Below the pieces are notes generated by a model that was not told the origin of the DNA, ran no database searches, and saw only the letters and a program-made list of their open reading frames with translations. Shown one piece after another: positions 1-10,683 of a stretch of 64,000 nt of DNA. Made by a program: the position numbers and the translations under genes. Position 1 is the stretch's first letter. The number at the start of each line of letters is the position of its first letter. The DNA lies in assembly GCF_029227915.1 (NCBI RefSeq), contig NC_079880.1, forward strand, positions 11,559,501 through 11,623,500, given 5' to 3'. The stretch is from Hydractinia symbiolongicarpus (lineage: Eukaryota; Cnidaria; Hydrozoa; Anthoathecata; Hydractiniidae).

Positions 1-108
1 GAGCGTAAAATATGTCATAGATCTCCATCGCAGATTTTTTATGATTTAAACATGGCGATTACTGTTGTCAACTTTTATGCTAGAAAAGGGATGTAAATTC
101 AAAGAATT

Positions 109-333
109 TCAAAAGGCAGCATCAACTAAATCACTGAATGGCTGAAAGACATGTTTGTTTTGATTAACTAAAGTTAAAACACCGGGTTCATTAAGTTTTT
201 CTATATAGCTCCCATTCATAGACATCAGATCACCTTCTTTTCTGAATGGATAATACAATAAAAGTAAATGGTGTGCATATTGTTCAGGGCATTTATGCTT
301 GTTTGGCACATGAAATCTTAATACTGACTTCAC
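109..333 (-). pseudogene. Helitron segment before the helicase
   Basis: Same reading frame as the Rep segment, separated from it only by the TAA at 352-354. It reads SVLRFHVPNKHKCPEQYAHH and LNEPGVLTLVNQNKHVF, the conserved block between Rep and helicase in Helentrons. A TGA at 109-111 follows VDAAF, where the family continues. The Pif1-like helicase must lie to the left, outside the window. Confidence 0.75.
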
Positions 334-351
334 TTTACGGCATTTAAGTTT

Positions 352-1863
352 TTAATTTGTTCTCATCAAAGGTATTGGTGAGGGATAGGTACTTGTGTTA
401 TGGTTATTTTCTAAATCATTTTCAAGAAGTATAGTAGGTTGGCAATCATTGTTATCATCGAATTTACCAGCTAAATAGTAATTAGCAAGAAAATTTGCAT
501 AACAAAATTGATCTAAAACAGCATATTTCCCCTTATCAAAGTTCAAATCATGTCTATCAACATAACGATCAAGCATATTCCTTTGAAATACATCACAGCT
601 ATCTTCAGGCAGTTCATCAATCTTCTCTTTACTCAGGCATATTCTATATCGCTTTTCAGGTAAATTTGTATTTGCAAATACAACTTTAGGAAATGTTCGT
701 CTGAGCCAAAGTTCAGGCATTAATAAGTAAACAGCTTCTTGAATTGAGCACTGCCTCTTTGTTGTGAAAATGCGTGCTATTGATCTCATCTGTTCAACAT
801 ATGTCTTATCCGAACAGAAAGCCTCTTTTGCAGCTTGTTTCATTGCTTCTGATGTCTCATCCTCACATTTGGAGAAGTAGGCACACATGTATGTGACAGC
901 TTTATAATGATTAAACACTGGCTGAATATCAATATTAGCTTCCCATGCTAGTAAGCCTTCTTCAAAATAATTGTTTAAAAAACAAGAATTTGGTGGTCGT
1001 CTCAAGTGAAGCTGGAAATCATTATCACTGGAAATACCTAGTGCATGATAATATTCATTTTTAGTAATATTAAGTTCATGCAAGATGTCTGTTATAGTAG
1101 GCACCTGCTCAAAGTTCTCTTTATCTGAATATAGAATATTTCTCTGCCTTGGATTTAAATTACAATCAATATAAGCCTTGACCTTATTTAATATTGCCTC
1201 TCGTTTTTCGAAAATTATACTACGTTCAGCAGGGTTTAAGTTCTCACAAAGTGGCAGAGCAACAATAGTCTTTTCAGAGAAAAAACGATCAAACTGGTAT
1301 CGACAACTTTTATTTTTATATTTTCTGCACGATTTTGAGTGAGAATGTACCTGATAAGAGGTTACTAAATTAAACAATTCTAAATTCTGTTCTCGTTCTG
1401 GAACTTTTGCTTTGATAATTGCATCAACAAATCTAATATATTCATCAACGCTCTGCCTGGTCAAGGTTGGTGCATTCAGAACCCACAAAAAAGAATGGAT
1501 CTGTGGACTACCACGAATCTGGAATTCAACACGAATAGCATGATAGGTAACTTTGCCAAGAGGTCCATCTACAATGATTTCTTTGAAAAAATATTCAACA
1601 CGGTATTGGAAATGGCGAGCTAGTAGAACAGGGTTTAAATTTAAAAACCGGCATCGTTCAAAGTAGGTCATATTGATGATTTCCTCATCAGACAGATTTT
1701 CACCATTCAGTTTGGCAATTATTGATATTAGTTCATTCCACCTCAAAGCAGCACAACTTAAAGTCATAAAGAAAGTTGGGCGACCAAGCTGTTTTACCAT
1801 AGATAGAACCTCTGAAAGAAATTGCTTCCAATAGGCTGGTGTTCCCTTCACAGAATTCCGCAA
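352..1863 (-). pseudogene. Helitron HUH Rep domain
   Basis: Rolling-circle replication initiator. Visible Helitron_like_N hallmarks are VKQLGRPTFFMTLSCA, FQIRGSPQIHSFLWVL, an SKSCRKY / KSCRYQF cysteine-histidine block, the LRRPPNSCFLNNYFEEGLLA stretch, and the catalytic tyrosine region VTYMCAYFSK. The HUH motif is damaged: where the family has His-x-His this copy has Gln-Ile-His (codon CAG), so nicking activity should be lost. The start codon is a TTG created by a frameshift at about 1864; upstream coding is in the frame of the 1733-3709 segment. The stop at 352 is an in-frame TAA inside otherwise continuous coding sequence. Confidence 0.85.
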
Positions 1864-3709
1864 TAAAAGACTTCACAGCCTCTGGAAAATTTCTTGACAA
1901 CATTCCTGCTGTAAGAGAATCAGTTGAAACTTTTTTCATGGCAATATTAATTTGGCTGTTGAGATTGAGTTGTTGGATGGTAGATAATGCATAAAATATA
2001 TAATCAGAGTCCTCCGCAAACTTTTGTGTATAATTCAAGAGACGTTGGTTAAAATACTTTACTGGACTCAGTTTAATATCACGTTCAGCTTTGTAACCAA
2101 ATTTCCCTGTTGGGAATAGATGAGGGTGTGCTAATTCTTCACAGTATAGATCCTGTAACATTGAAAGTGGTATCTCACCTTCGCCTGGTGCTATACTAAA
2201 ATCCTCTGCTTGAGGTACATTAGATAACATCATAGTTTCATTGGAGACAAGCCTATGCAAGTCTAAAGGGTTTTCATTGTCTTCAAGGTCAATGCTGGTT
2301 CTATGCGAGTCACTTGATAAATGTTTTGTTTCTTCAGGTTCATTCAGGCTTGTAAGAGATAAAGGAATTTGAATTTCATCAATCACTATATCTGCATACA
2401 GGGGATTGTGTTGTTTCAAATAAAGCAGAGCTGCTTTCACACGCTGTGGATTAACAGGTTCAAAATATACATGCCCACGAAAAGATAATTTCCGTTTCAA
2501 TTTTATCATTAATATGCCATTGCTATCTGCACCGTGTGGCAATGTAGTAGTAACGTTTTGGCAATCAATGGGAACATTACAAATGCTACCTTTCAGTTTA
2601 GGAGATTGACCTTTAGGCATAATTGCTATTTTTTTAAATAATATTCTTCTCGCAACAATAGTTCTTTCTAGCCTATTTAAATTTTTTAAATCATCTGGTA
2701 AATCATATAGTTCTAATTTGTTCCAGACAGCTTGTGAAGGGGTTTGAGATTTCACTAACTTTTTATGACATGATTTACAAATATAGGACATTCCATCATT
2801 ACTTAAGACAGTGTGGTGTTGCAGATCAATAGGATACTTTTCAGAAGAGAAAAAAACAACAGATCTTCTGTAATGGCAACGATGACATACAACACAAATA
2901 AATACTGGTCCCTCTTTGACAGCACTTTTAAACCTTTCTATTTTCTCAGCCATTGCTTCGTCCTTGTACCAGCCACATTTCTTTTTTGATTGAGGTTCAT
3001 GCGAGTCTTTGACAAATAACCTTGTTTTCCTGACATATTTTCGTTTTTGAGCAGTTTTACGGGATTTGGCTATACTAACATTAATTGATTGTGCAACAGT
3101 CTCACTCACTACATACTGCATTTCAAACTGCGTTTCAACAGAATTTTCCATTTTATTCAGATACAAATCCTTAATGTACTCTTGTACGTTTGTAAAATTC
3201 CTAAACTTCAAAAGAACAGAAAAGCCATTCTGACAAATCTGACCACTTTCATCCCTGCTATGAGAGTCTAACAGATAAATGTAATTTTTATCCCATATGA
3301 TAGCAACACTGTAACCACTTGTGGTAAATATTAAACCAGTACCAACTGTTTCTGAATTCATTTGTCCATGAGCTAAGAAGTAATGTTCATCACCCAAAAG
3401 AGCTGACGTACTACTCAGGAGACTTATAGCAATTTGAAAACGATCAATATTGATAGATGTTGGTAACTCATAACATGCCATGGGTCTGTTGAAATTTGAC
3501 TGCTTAAAATTAGCATCGCCATGTTCTAAGATGTTATCTAAATCAAATGATTTCCAAACAGAAATTCTTTTGAGTTGGGACCAACATATAGCTAGAAGAG
3601 CATTGCACATACACTGAAATACCAGCAGTTTCACCAAACTTTTTGTCGCCTTGATTAAATGACCCATTAACTGATTTAATATGGGAAGCCGGACCTGGAT
3701 TAGATTCAA
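1733..3709 (-). pseudogene. Helentron protein: peptidase domain and N-terminal zinc region
   Basis: The longest open part (about 650 codons). Near its N-terminus is FQCMCNALLAI, with the Gln-Cys pair expected of a papain-like active site. About 115 residues later comes YLLDSHSRD, supplying Asp and His. This Cys plus DSH layout resembles the herpesvirus tegument-type deubiquitinase fold (C76), which is known from Helentrons; substrate is inference. Further on a CVVCHRCHYRR / YICKSCHKKL cysteine cluster and a conserved region ending near FPTGKFGYK are typical of Helitron proteins before the Rep domain. The printed start is not the true one, because the leader is in another frame. The last 45 or so codons (below about 1864) are out of frame with the continuation. 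Confidence 0.8.
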
Positions 3710-3749
3710 TATCCCCGCACAATAATAATAGAAGTTTGTGCAAAAACAT
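3543..3749 (-). pseudogene. 2A-like leader at the Helentron N-terminus
   Basis: A reading frame opening with ATG at 3749. Residues 11-20 read CGDIESNPGP, a match to the 2A consensus D-x-E-x-N-P-G-P, preceded by a run of five leucines. Codons for the DIESNPGP core occupy 3690-3713. Such sequences cause the ribosome to skip the Gly-Pro bond, and N-terminal copies in invertebrates can also act as signal sequences; that is family knowledge. The frame continues through residues such as KKFGETAGIS and then loses register near 3620. There the adjacent frame continues with the peptidase domain (VFQCMCNALLAI), so a one-base indel separates the two. Overlap with the next entry is the frameshift zone, not two genes. 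Confidence 0.75.
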
Positions 3750-4864
3750 GGCAGAAAAACATAAGTCTTCTCGATCTAGCAGTTTTAAATTTCAGTGAGT
3801 GAAGGCAGACTTTGCAGAACAACAACACACTAGGCACACTTTGTACAACAACAGTAGGTCAGTAAGTCTAGCAAGATAGCAGATTGCATGAAAGCAAGAT
3901 AAATATTCCAGCGATACTTCATTTATATTCCGCTACTATTTTTTAAAAGAATTTTGTAGAAATGTGAAAGCACAGCTAAGAGTGCTTCGATTCTCAGCGG
4001 GCAGTGCGCATGTTCGACTTCAGCGGTAGCGATGCATAAACGACTGGTCTGTGGTCTGCAAAATACGGGTTAAGACACGCACAACATCATAAGAAGCGGG
4101 AAATAGGGTCGCAGAAAAAAAGAAGAATTATGGCGCGGGGGAGCGGGTAAGTTACGATATGTCACTTTTGGTCGCACAAGCCGAAACCAATACACTCCTC
4201 TCCTCCGAGACGAGTGTAATTATTGGAAGTCTCCAATTAACTAATGCGTTTCGTTTTAATGGAAGACATTGCAGCAACATTATAGCTTTTTCAAGTCGTT
4301 TTTATAGTTCTTCAGAAGTATTTGCATCTTCCTCGCTAATAAATCTTTTAATGAAGGTCTACCCACTCTTGAAGGATTTAATCCTGACATATTCGCCTAT
4401 AAGCTAAAAAACATAAGATACAAAAATGTTTAAGAAACTATAACTATAGCTAGACCTTTCTGTGTGGATAAAGGTGTGTTATCTTGAAACCTTGATAGCT
4501 TTAGATGATAGTTATTACAAAAAACAACAAAATACAGATGACCCCCGCCTCCCCTCCCAAATTAATCAAAAAAACTTACTATGCGGTGGCGAAGTTCTTA
4601 AAAGAACTATTTGTGACAAGATTTTTTGACAAATAACTTAAAATTTATTAGGTAACTTCATTCTCTTTAAGCGCCTTCTTCCAACTGTTGTCCGCATTGT
4701 ATTGTACAGGGAATTCCATTTCGGTAGGCGGGTTCGGACGACAACTGCCAATTTAATTCGGAAAGTCTCCCGAACTTGCCCTTATATATGCGGGCGTTTG
4801 CGGCACAGGCTGACCCAAAAGGGGGCGGGGTGAATACCCATCAATATCTCACCCGTCAATATCT
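3750..4864. other. No recognised gene
   Basis: Probably includes the unlocated 5' end of the Helentron. An 82-codon plus-strand frame at 4159-4407 has no recognisable similarity. The stretch just before the hAT element contains a short repeated word, TCAATATCTCA, at about 4841 and again across the hAT insertion point. Confidence 0.5.
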
Positions 4865-4879
4865 CAGGGTTCCCACAGA
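4865..4879 (+). repeat. hAT left terminal inverted repeat
   Basis: CAGGGTTCCCACAGA; exact reverse complement at 8598-8612. Preceded by TATCT at 4860-4864. The following 110 bases carry several CCTGGAAAA / CAGGGAAAA words, probable transposase-binding repeats. Confidence 0.85.
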
Positions 4880-5341
4880 CCCTGGAAAACCTGGAAAATA
4901 TACCACTTTTTGAAAAACTCAGGGAAAACCTGGAAACGCACCTAGAAAAAATTTTGACCCAGGGAAAATATATGGCATTTGCAAGAGACTCAGGGAAAAA
5001 AAATTTTGGCAGCAAGTTGAACTGAAGTTGTGTTACTATTATTTCATTGTTAGCTTTTCAGCATGATTAATGGTAGCCATAGTGTTCAACCAAACAGATT
5101 TATGCAACTTTTAATTTTGTTTATATAGATACAGCATCTCTTTTCTTCTGGCGACACTCTTTATAATATAAACAAATTGTTAATGTAGTTTTTTATTCTG
5201 TAGCTTGCATGTGATTTTAAAAAGTGATAAAAGTTTAGCGATTGGTACTTGTGTAATGCAGTTTGTTGTAATCTATGGTGTTCTGTTCTTATTTTTTGTA
5301 AGTTTTTAGTTCTGTTGTTTTCTAGTGTATTAAAATAAAAT

Positions 5342-7869
5342 ATGAAAGATCAAACCTATTTCTCAAAGGATTGGCTGGATGATCCAGACTTTAAGGAGTG
5401 GATTGTAAAAACCAAAGATAACACAGAGGCTCGATGTAAAGTTTGTCATAAGACGATCAAGTTGTCAAATATGGGTCGTCAAGCCTTAGTTAGTCATACA
5501 AGTGGTAAAACTCATAAAATGCATGTAGACCGAAGGCAAATGTTCTTTAAAGCAAAAACTATTAGTAATAGAAGCGAACAGCCTATTAGTATTGAAGAGC
5601 CAAGTACATCTAGTGATTCTACCTCTACATCTAGTGGTTCTACATCTAGTCAAATTCAGTCAGTTCATAAGACTAAAGCCACAGAAGAAACTTCACTTGA
5701 GTTGCTATTAAAAGACAGTCAAAAGCAGAAATCTGAAATAATTTGGGCCTTAAAAGTAGTTGTTAACGGCTTTTCTAACAATTCTTGTACTAACCTTGGT
5801 CAAACATTTAGATGCATGTTCCCAGACAGCAAAATTGCTCAGTCATTTGAACTTGGGCCTACCAAAGTCCATTATATCATCAACTTTGGAATTGCCCCAT
5901 ACTTTAGAGACATCTTGTATGATTTATTGAAAAAAGTTGAATGTTATGTTGTCTCTTTTGACGAAAGTTTGAATACTGTAACTCAGAACTGTGAAATGGA
6001 TGTACTAGTAAGATTTTTTGACCCTGTTGATGACAAAGTTAAAATCCGTTACTTAGACTCAAGCTTTCTTGGACATAGTGCTCACCAAGATTTGTTCAGC
6101 CATTTCACGAAGACGCTTGGGAAATTAGATCCAAACAAAATGTTTCAAGTATCCATGGATGGACCTAGCGTTAACTTCAAATTTTTGGAAAAAGTCCAGA
6201 AAGACCGTCTTGACAATGAACAACATCAACTCATTGACATAGGTAGCTGTGGTCTTCACACTATTCATGGTGCTTTCAAAAATGCTGCAGTTTCTACTGA
6301 ATGGAACATTAAGAAAATACTCCATGGTTCTTACCAAATATTGCACGACACACCAGCCAGAAGAGATGATTATGAAAGTGTGACATCATCTAATGTTTAT
6401 CCGCTAAATTTTTGTGCTACACGGTATAGTAAGCTACTCTCTTGGTGGTAGAAAGACAAAGTGTGTCATTTTTAATTCATGTGCATTAATAATAAATTAT
6501 AATGGTCACCTGAATTTAAATTGCAGTATGTGGTATTAGAAAAAAGCTAATTTATTGAGAAATATGTAAATTGTACTGTAATATGTCTATATGTTGAAAA
6601 GTTTAGTAGTAATGTAGGTTATATGTTTTCATTTTCAGGTGGGTGGAAGACAAAGTTGTAGCAGAGCGTCTCATTGAAATTTGGGAAAATATTGTGAAAA
6701 TCGTAAAGTTTTGGGAAGGTCTTCCGAAATCAAAACGACCTGCTTCTAAGAGCTATGGTTATGTGAAAGATGCTGCTAAAGACCTGCTCACACCTGCGAA
6801 ATTGAAGTTTTTCAGTTTCCTAGCTGGAATTTTGCAACCATTTTTGGTAATGTACCAAACGGACAAACCAATGGTTCCTTATATGTATCAAGACTTGACC
6901 AAGCTTTTAAAGAATTTAATGAGATTGATTGTTAAGCCTGATGTGTTAACAAAATGTGAATCAATAAGTGATTTAAAAGCTGTCAATTTGAATGATAATT
7001 CAGTGCTTATGAAACCAAAGAATTATAATTTAGGCTTTGCTACTAGATTTGAAATAAACGAATTAAAAAGAAAAGATCTAATAACTAATGCACAGGTGGC
7101 TAAGTTCTTTACTGATGCTGTTATATTTGTTAGATCTATTGTTGAGAAGTTATTCGACAAGAGTCCGTTGTCAAAAAATGTTGTTAAAAATTCCACTATA
7201 TTTGATCCCAAGGTAATGGTTACTGAAAGCTCCTCTGTTTTGCAAACCAAACTGAGAAGCATGTTAACATATCTGGTGAAGCTTAGAGTTTTAACATCTT
7301 TTCAATGTGACAAAATCACTGAAGAATTTAATGAGTTTTCCGATCACAATTTGAAACTTCACATTGATAAATTTCAGAGTTTTGATAGGTTTCAAGAAGA
7401 CTTAGATGAATTTTATTTTGGTGATGTTGGCGTAAAAAGTTTCAAGGAACTTTCTTTTCTTATCAAATTAGTCTTAACATTAAGTCACGGTCAAGCGTCA
7501 GTTGAAAGAAGTTTTAGTATTAACAACTCTGTCCTCAGACAAAACATGAAAGAAGAATCTATCGTAGCTAAAAAGGTTGTGAGTGATCATATGATTGCTA
7601 ATGGTTTAAAACCTGATAGTATTCAGGTAACTAACAAGCTGCTTCGATCTGTAGCTTCTGCAAGACAAAAGTATGAAGACAGTTTAGAACTACAGAGACA
7701 GAAAAAACGCAATGAAAGAGATGAGAATCAAAAGCGCATATTAAATGATGAAATAAGAGACACAAAAGCTAAACGTGATGATTTGCAGAAGACATGTGAA
7801 GCATTAGACAAAGAATTCGTTTCATCAGTAGAGAAAGCTGAAAAAGATAAAGAAGAAGTGTTGAGTTGA
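5342..7869 (+). CDS. hAT transposase (two exons), apparently intact
   Basis: DDE-type cut-and-paste transposase, predicted to act in the nucleus on its own inverted repeats. Exons are 5342-6423 and 6639-7869, together 771 codons including the stop. A BED-like zinc finger lies near residues 11-59 (Cys32, Cys35, His52, His58). Next comes a Ser/Thr-rich linker, then the catalytic core with SFDESLN (Asp about 207), SMDGPSVNF (Asp about 273), the SCGLHTIH Cys/His block near 300-307, and GQASVERSFS (Glu about 650) in the C-terminal dimerisation region. A Lys/Glu-rich coiled coil closes the protein. The ATG at 5342 has A at -3 and precedes the zinc finger by few residues. No stop or frameshift is seen. 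Activity is inference. Confidence 0.85.
6424..6638 (+). other. Intron of the hAT transposase
   Basis: 215 bases, starting GTATAG and ending TTTTCAG. Joining the flanks turns the split codon CG/G into Arg and gives ATRWVEDKV, the conserved hAT region after the zinc-finger and first catalytic blocks. Reading straight through instead meets a stop at 6449, 25 bases into the intron. Confidence 0.85.
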
Positions 7870-7935
7870 AAACTCAAGTAAAAAGCTTAGATGAAGCACT
7901 CTTGGTTTTAGAGGAGAAGAGGAGGAAAGTTTGTA

Positions 7936-7941
7936 AATAAA
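7936..7941 (+). promoter_or_regulatory. Polyadenylation signal of the hAT gene
   Basis: AATAAA 67 bases after the transposase stop codon, followed by a T/G-rich stretch, as expected for cleavage and polyadenylation. Confidence 0.5.
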
Positions 7942-8469
7942 AACGACTAAACAACTGGCTGTTTCTATTTTGTTTGTTTTTGTGTTGGACTGATTTTGTC
8001 TTCTGGATAGATCTTTAGTTTTTGTTTGACTGTAACCCATTTCGTTTTGTTTTATTTTGGACTGAAGTCAAACTTCTCAAGATACGTTTTTAACCAGCAC
8101 CATTTACCTTATTAGATGGGCCTGGCTACCCACTAACCTGTCTTAAGTCAATGTTCCACTTTCTGGGCTTGAAACTGTTCTGCAGTAGTTAACTTCAGAC
8201 TAATATCAAGCTAAATGGAATAACAGTTTCTGGCAGTTAGCAGTGTTCAGAAGTACATAAATCTTCTTTTGCTGAAGTTTACATACACACCTGTATTCAA
8301 ATGCTGGATAATATACACCCAAATTTCAGTTTCAATTTCTCCCACTGTCTAATATTTATGTTTCTATTTAATGACCCTAGTTTTTAGACGCTATTTAGTA
8401 ATATCTAATGCCTGCTGTTTTTTACTTGGGGAACCAGGAATTTAACTTAGTATGCTTAATGTTTATTAC

Positions 8470-8612
8470 CTTGGAGACCCAGGGAAAACAATATGTTTTT
8501 TTATGTGACCCAGGGAAAATAATATACTTTTCAAGGGTCATGTCCAGGGAATTTTATATGCTTTTCTTGAAAGCTCAGGGAAAAGTTTTAGAAAATTTCT
8601 GTGGGAACCCTG
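8470..8612 (+). repeat. hAT right subterminal repeats and inverted repeat
   Basis: Words ACCCAGGGAAAA, GACCCAGGGAAAA, TCCAGGGAA and CTCAGGGAAAA recur about every 30-40 bases before the right terminal repeat at 8598-8612. They have the same orientation as those behind the left end, so they are direct rather than inverted. TATCT follows at 8613-8617. Confidence 0.7.
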
Positions 8613-8697
8613 TATCTTGTTTAAAGACAAAACCCAGTTTGTTTTGCTTTTTACACAACAGTCGAAAACGAAATCAATTATCTGTAATAACACACTT

Positions 8698-9014
8698 TGG
8701 TTGAGCCTGAAGTTTCTTCTGTTACAAATATGGAACGTAAGAAACCAAAAACACCTGAGAAATCTTTCGCTAGTCACACAAAATAATTCTGTTGCAAATA
8801 TGGAACGTAAGAAACCAATAACACCCGAGAAATCTTTCGCTAGTCACACAAAATCTTGTAAAATAAAAAAACGTAGAAATTGCTACAAGGTCTTTAAAAA
8901 CACTGATTTTAGGAATGGCGGTCTAAAAAACTTTGGAAACTCAATCTTACAATGTTTTTATAACCTTGCAAAAGTTAAAGAAGCCATTTCTGTCAGCAAA
9001 ACAACCTCAAAGTT
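8698..9014 (+). pseudogene. USP-LINE fragment, ubiquitin protease N-terminal part
   Basis: Matches the junction between the retroelement polyprotein and the USP protease in the 28.6-31.3 kb copy: first a tandemly repeated block around ERKKPITPEKSFASHTK, then NGGLKNFGNSILQCFYNL and KVKEAISVSKTTSK. Compared with the other copy, the residues TCYA of the Cys box (GNTCYANS) are deleted, so the catalytic cysteine is gone. It is cut off exactly where the second hAT begins. Confidence 0.7.
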
Positions 9015-9344
9015 CAGGGTGGCCAGCACCTGAAAAAACACTACTTATGGTCAAAAATCCTTGAAAAACAAGGTTTTTTGATAACTGTCCCTGAATTTTT
9101 CACCAGTAGAATCTACAATACTTATAATATGTCAAATCATTTTGTCTGTAACAATATTTTTAAATGTTCTCTTACTTCTTTAATTTGGTATTTGATTGAC
9201 CTGACATTTTTGTATAGTACCTTAGCTAACTACACATGAAAATTTGGTGAATATGATTAATTGCACTGTTGTCTTTTTGTGTATTCATTCTAATTTGTCA
9301 TATACATTGACATTTTATTGAAAATAACAAAGATTATGTATGTT

Positions 9345-10676
9345 ATTTTCATGAAGCACAATTTATGGTTTTTGAAAACTGAGAATAAAAAAGAAGCTAG
9401 ATGTAATCTTTGTAAAAAGAAAATAATTTACAAAGAGGTGGCAAGCCACCGCAATGATGAACTCAACCTGTTAGGTCTTTGGAAGTTGTACTCCTCTAGA
9501 GAATATGCCTCTAAAAGCACAATTCTCCCTTCTTACAAGGAATTAAAAAAATATATATAAAAATAAAAAGGACACAACACATTTGAAAAGATGAACAGAA
9601 CTTTAACCAAGGGTAGGTAGGTTTTGCCCCATATTTCTGAACCCAAGTACCCTGGATGTCTAGCTGGGTCCCTGGAAGAGGTCCGCGGACGGTCATCAGC
9701 AGAAACTAGACATCCCTATCTTCCTAAAATTAACTTTGACCACTTTCTGTTCAACTGTACTATTCTTTGTTTTTAACATAATAAGTGGAGTCGTTACTCT
9801 CCTCTTGTGTTTTTTTTTATTATTTAACTGGGGTAATAAGTGGAGTAAATTGTAGGTCTATGTCCCCACCCTGAAATGCACAGTGCTAATATTCTTTCTG
9901 TGTTATTAGATGGGTAATAGTGAAAGTTCTGACCAGTTGCAACTCCAGCGCAACCAAATTGTGTGATCAAACTCCCCTGCTAATATTTTCTTATTTTATT
10001 TATTTTTTTTAACTGGGGTAATAAGTGGAGTCGTCACTCTCCAAAGACAAGACCTAGTATGATCAAACTTCCTTACTAACCTAATTTTTATTTGATTTTG
10101 TTTTATTTTTGACTGGGGTAATAAGTGGAGTCGTCACTGTCCAAAGACAAGACTGAGTGTAGTCAAGCCCCCTTGCTGACTCATTCCATAAACTTGTCTA
10201 CAACGAGAAGTTGTGCGTTAGATTCTCATGCAACTGGAAAGAAGCGTAAAGGAGAGAGAAGCAAAGTCTCGACACGTGTTTCAAGTGATGTTAGCATTAG
10301 TTCTATTGAGAAGAAAAAAGTTAGTTTAATAGACAGTTTATCGGCAAATAAAAATTCTTTTGAATGCAATCAACCTTTCACTGACAAAAGTATGAATTCT
10401 GTTTTGCAGAACTGCCAAATAGATGTTGGCATTCGATATTGGTTGAGTGTCTTCAGATTTCTTCAAAAGAACTTTCTGCGGTTTGTTCAGTTAGCTATGG
10501 ATGGATCATTAGACAGGCTTGACAATATGTTAATAGAAAATGATATACCTAAAACCATTGATATTGGAAGTTGCAGCCAACACGTTATGCGTGGTGCACT
10601 TAAAACTGCTGTTAGTAATTCAAAATGGAATATTGACAAAATCTTAAAAGGTATGTTTTGGTTGTTAAATGGATAG
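9345..10676 (+). pseudogene. hAT transposase remnant, interrupted
   Basis: The left part (to about 9418) reads WFLKTENKKEARCNLCKKK, the first half of a BED finger. After the LINE insertion, coding resumes near 10184 with NLSTTRSCALDSHATGKK, the second half with its His residues. It continues through QNCQIDVGIRYW, FVQLAMDGSLDRL, DIGSCSQHVMRGALKTA and SKWNIDKILKG. These align with QNCEMDVLVRFF, FQVSMDG, DIGSCGLHTIHGAFKNA and TEWNIKKILHG of the intact copy. A block after VGIRYW is deleted and the C-terminal half is missing. Confidence 0.7.
9419..10183 (-). mobile_element. USP-LINE 3' tail, 5'-truncated copy
   Basis: Only the 3' untranslated part of the USP retroelement, sense strand minus. From its 3' end (left): the GTGGCAAGCCACC inverted repeat, the CTCCTCTAG hairpin, the ACACAACACATTTGAAAAG block, the CCGCGGACGGTCATCAGCAG block, then four occurrences of the AAGTGGAGTCGT motif. 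The copy stops after GCTGACTCATT, where related copies continue into USP coding, so it is 5' truncated as usual for LINEs. It sits inside the zinc-finger codons of the second hAT. Confidence 0.75.
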
Positions 10677-10683
10677 ACCCAAA

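Larger units (their letters stand above)
1..3749 (-). mobile_element. Helentron-type Helitron, partial and decayed
   Basis: A rolling-circle transposon read right to left. The order of parts is a short leader, a cysteine peptidase-like domain, a zinc-binding N-terminal region, the HUH Rep domain, and the segment that normally precedes the Pif1-type helicase. The helicase itself would lie left of the window. The reading frame is broken by two frameshifts (near 3620 and 1864) and an in-frame stop at 352-354, and the frame closes again at 109. The first 108 bases are too decayed to read. Neither the Helitron 5' end (which should lie right of 3749) nor the 3' hairpin could be placed. Family assignment rests on the peptidase plus Rep layout, which is known for Helentron/Helitron2 elements. 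Confidence 0.85.
4865..8612 (+). mobile_element. Complete hAT transposon
   Basis: Bounded by a perfect 15-bp inverted repeat, CAGGGTTCCCACAGA at 4865-4879 and its complement at 8598-8612. The five bases before the left end and the five after the right end are both TATCT, a plausible target-site duplication. Classical hAT elements make 8 bp; a 5-bp class has been described as hAT5, which I recall but cannot verify here. Inside lie one two-exon transposase gene, a polyadenylation signal, and subterminal CCAGGGAAAA repeats at both ends in the same orientation. Nothing in it is visibly broken, making it the youngest-looking element in the window. Confidence 0.85.
9015..10676 (+). mobile_element. 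Second, decayed hAT element
   Basis: Begins CAGGGTGGCCAGCACC, a hAT-like terminus, inside the USP fragment; AAGTT (9010-9014) would be the 5-bp flank. The right terminus was not found, so the end given is the last readable coding base. Its interior carries a BED finger start and a transposase remnant related to the intact hAT, separated by a LINE tail. Confidence 0.6.

Noticed and set aside
4159-4407. 82-codon gene
   Set aside because: No similarity or regulatory context, and length is compatible with chance in this sequence.
8699-9033. Active USP gene of the host
   Set aside because: Cys box deleted, tandem duplication, and clear identity with the LINE-borne USP copies.
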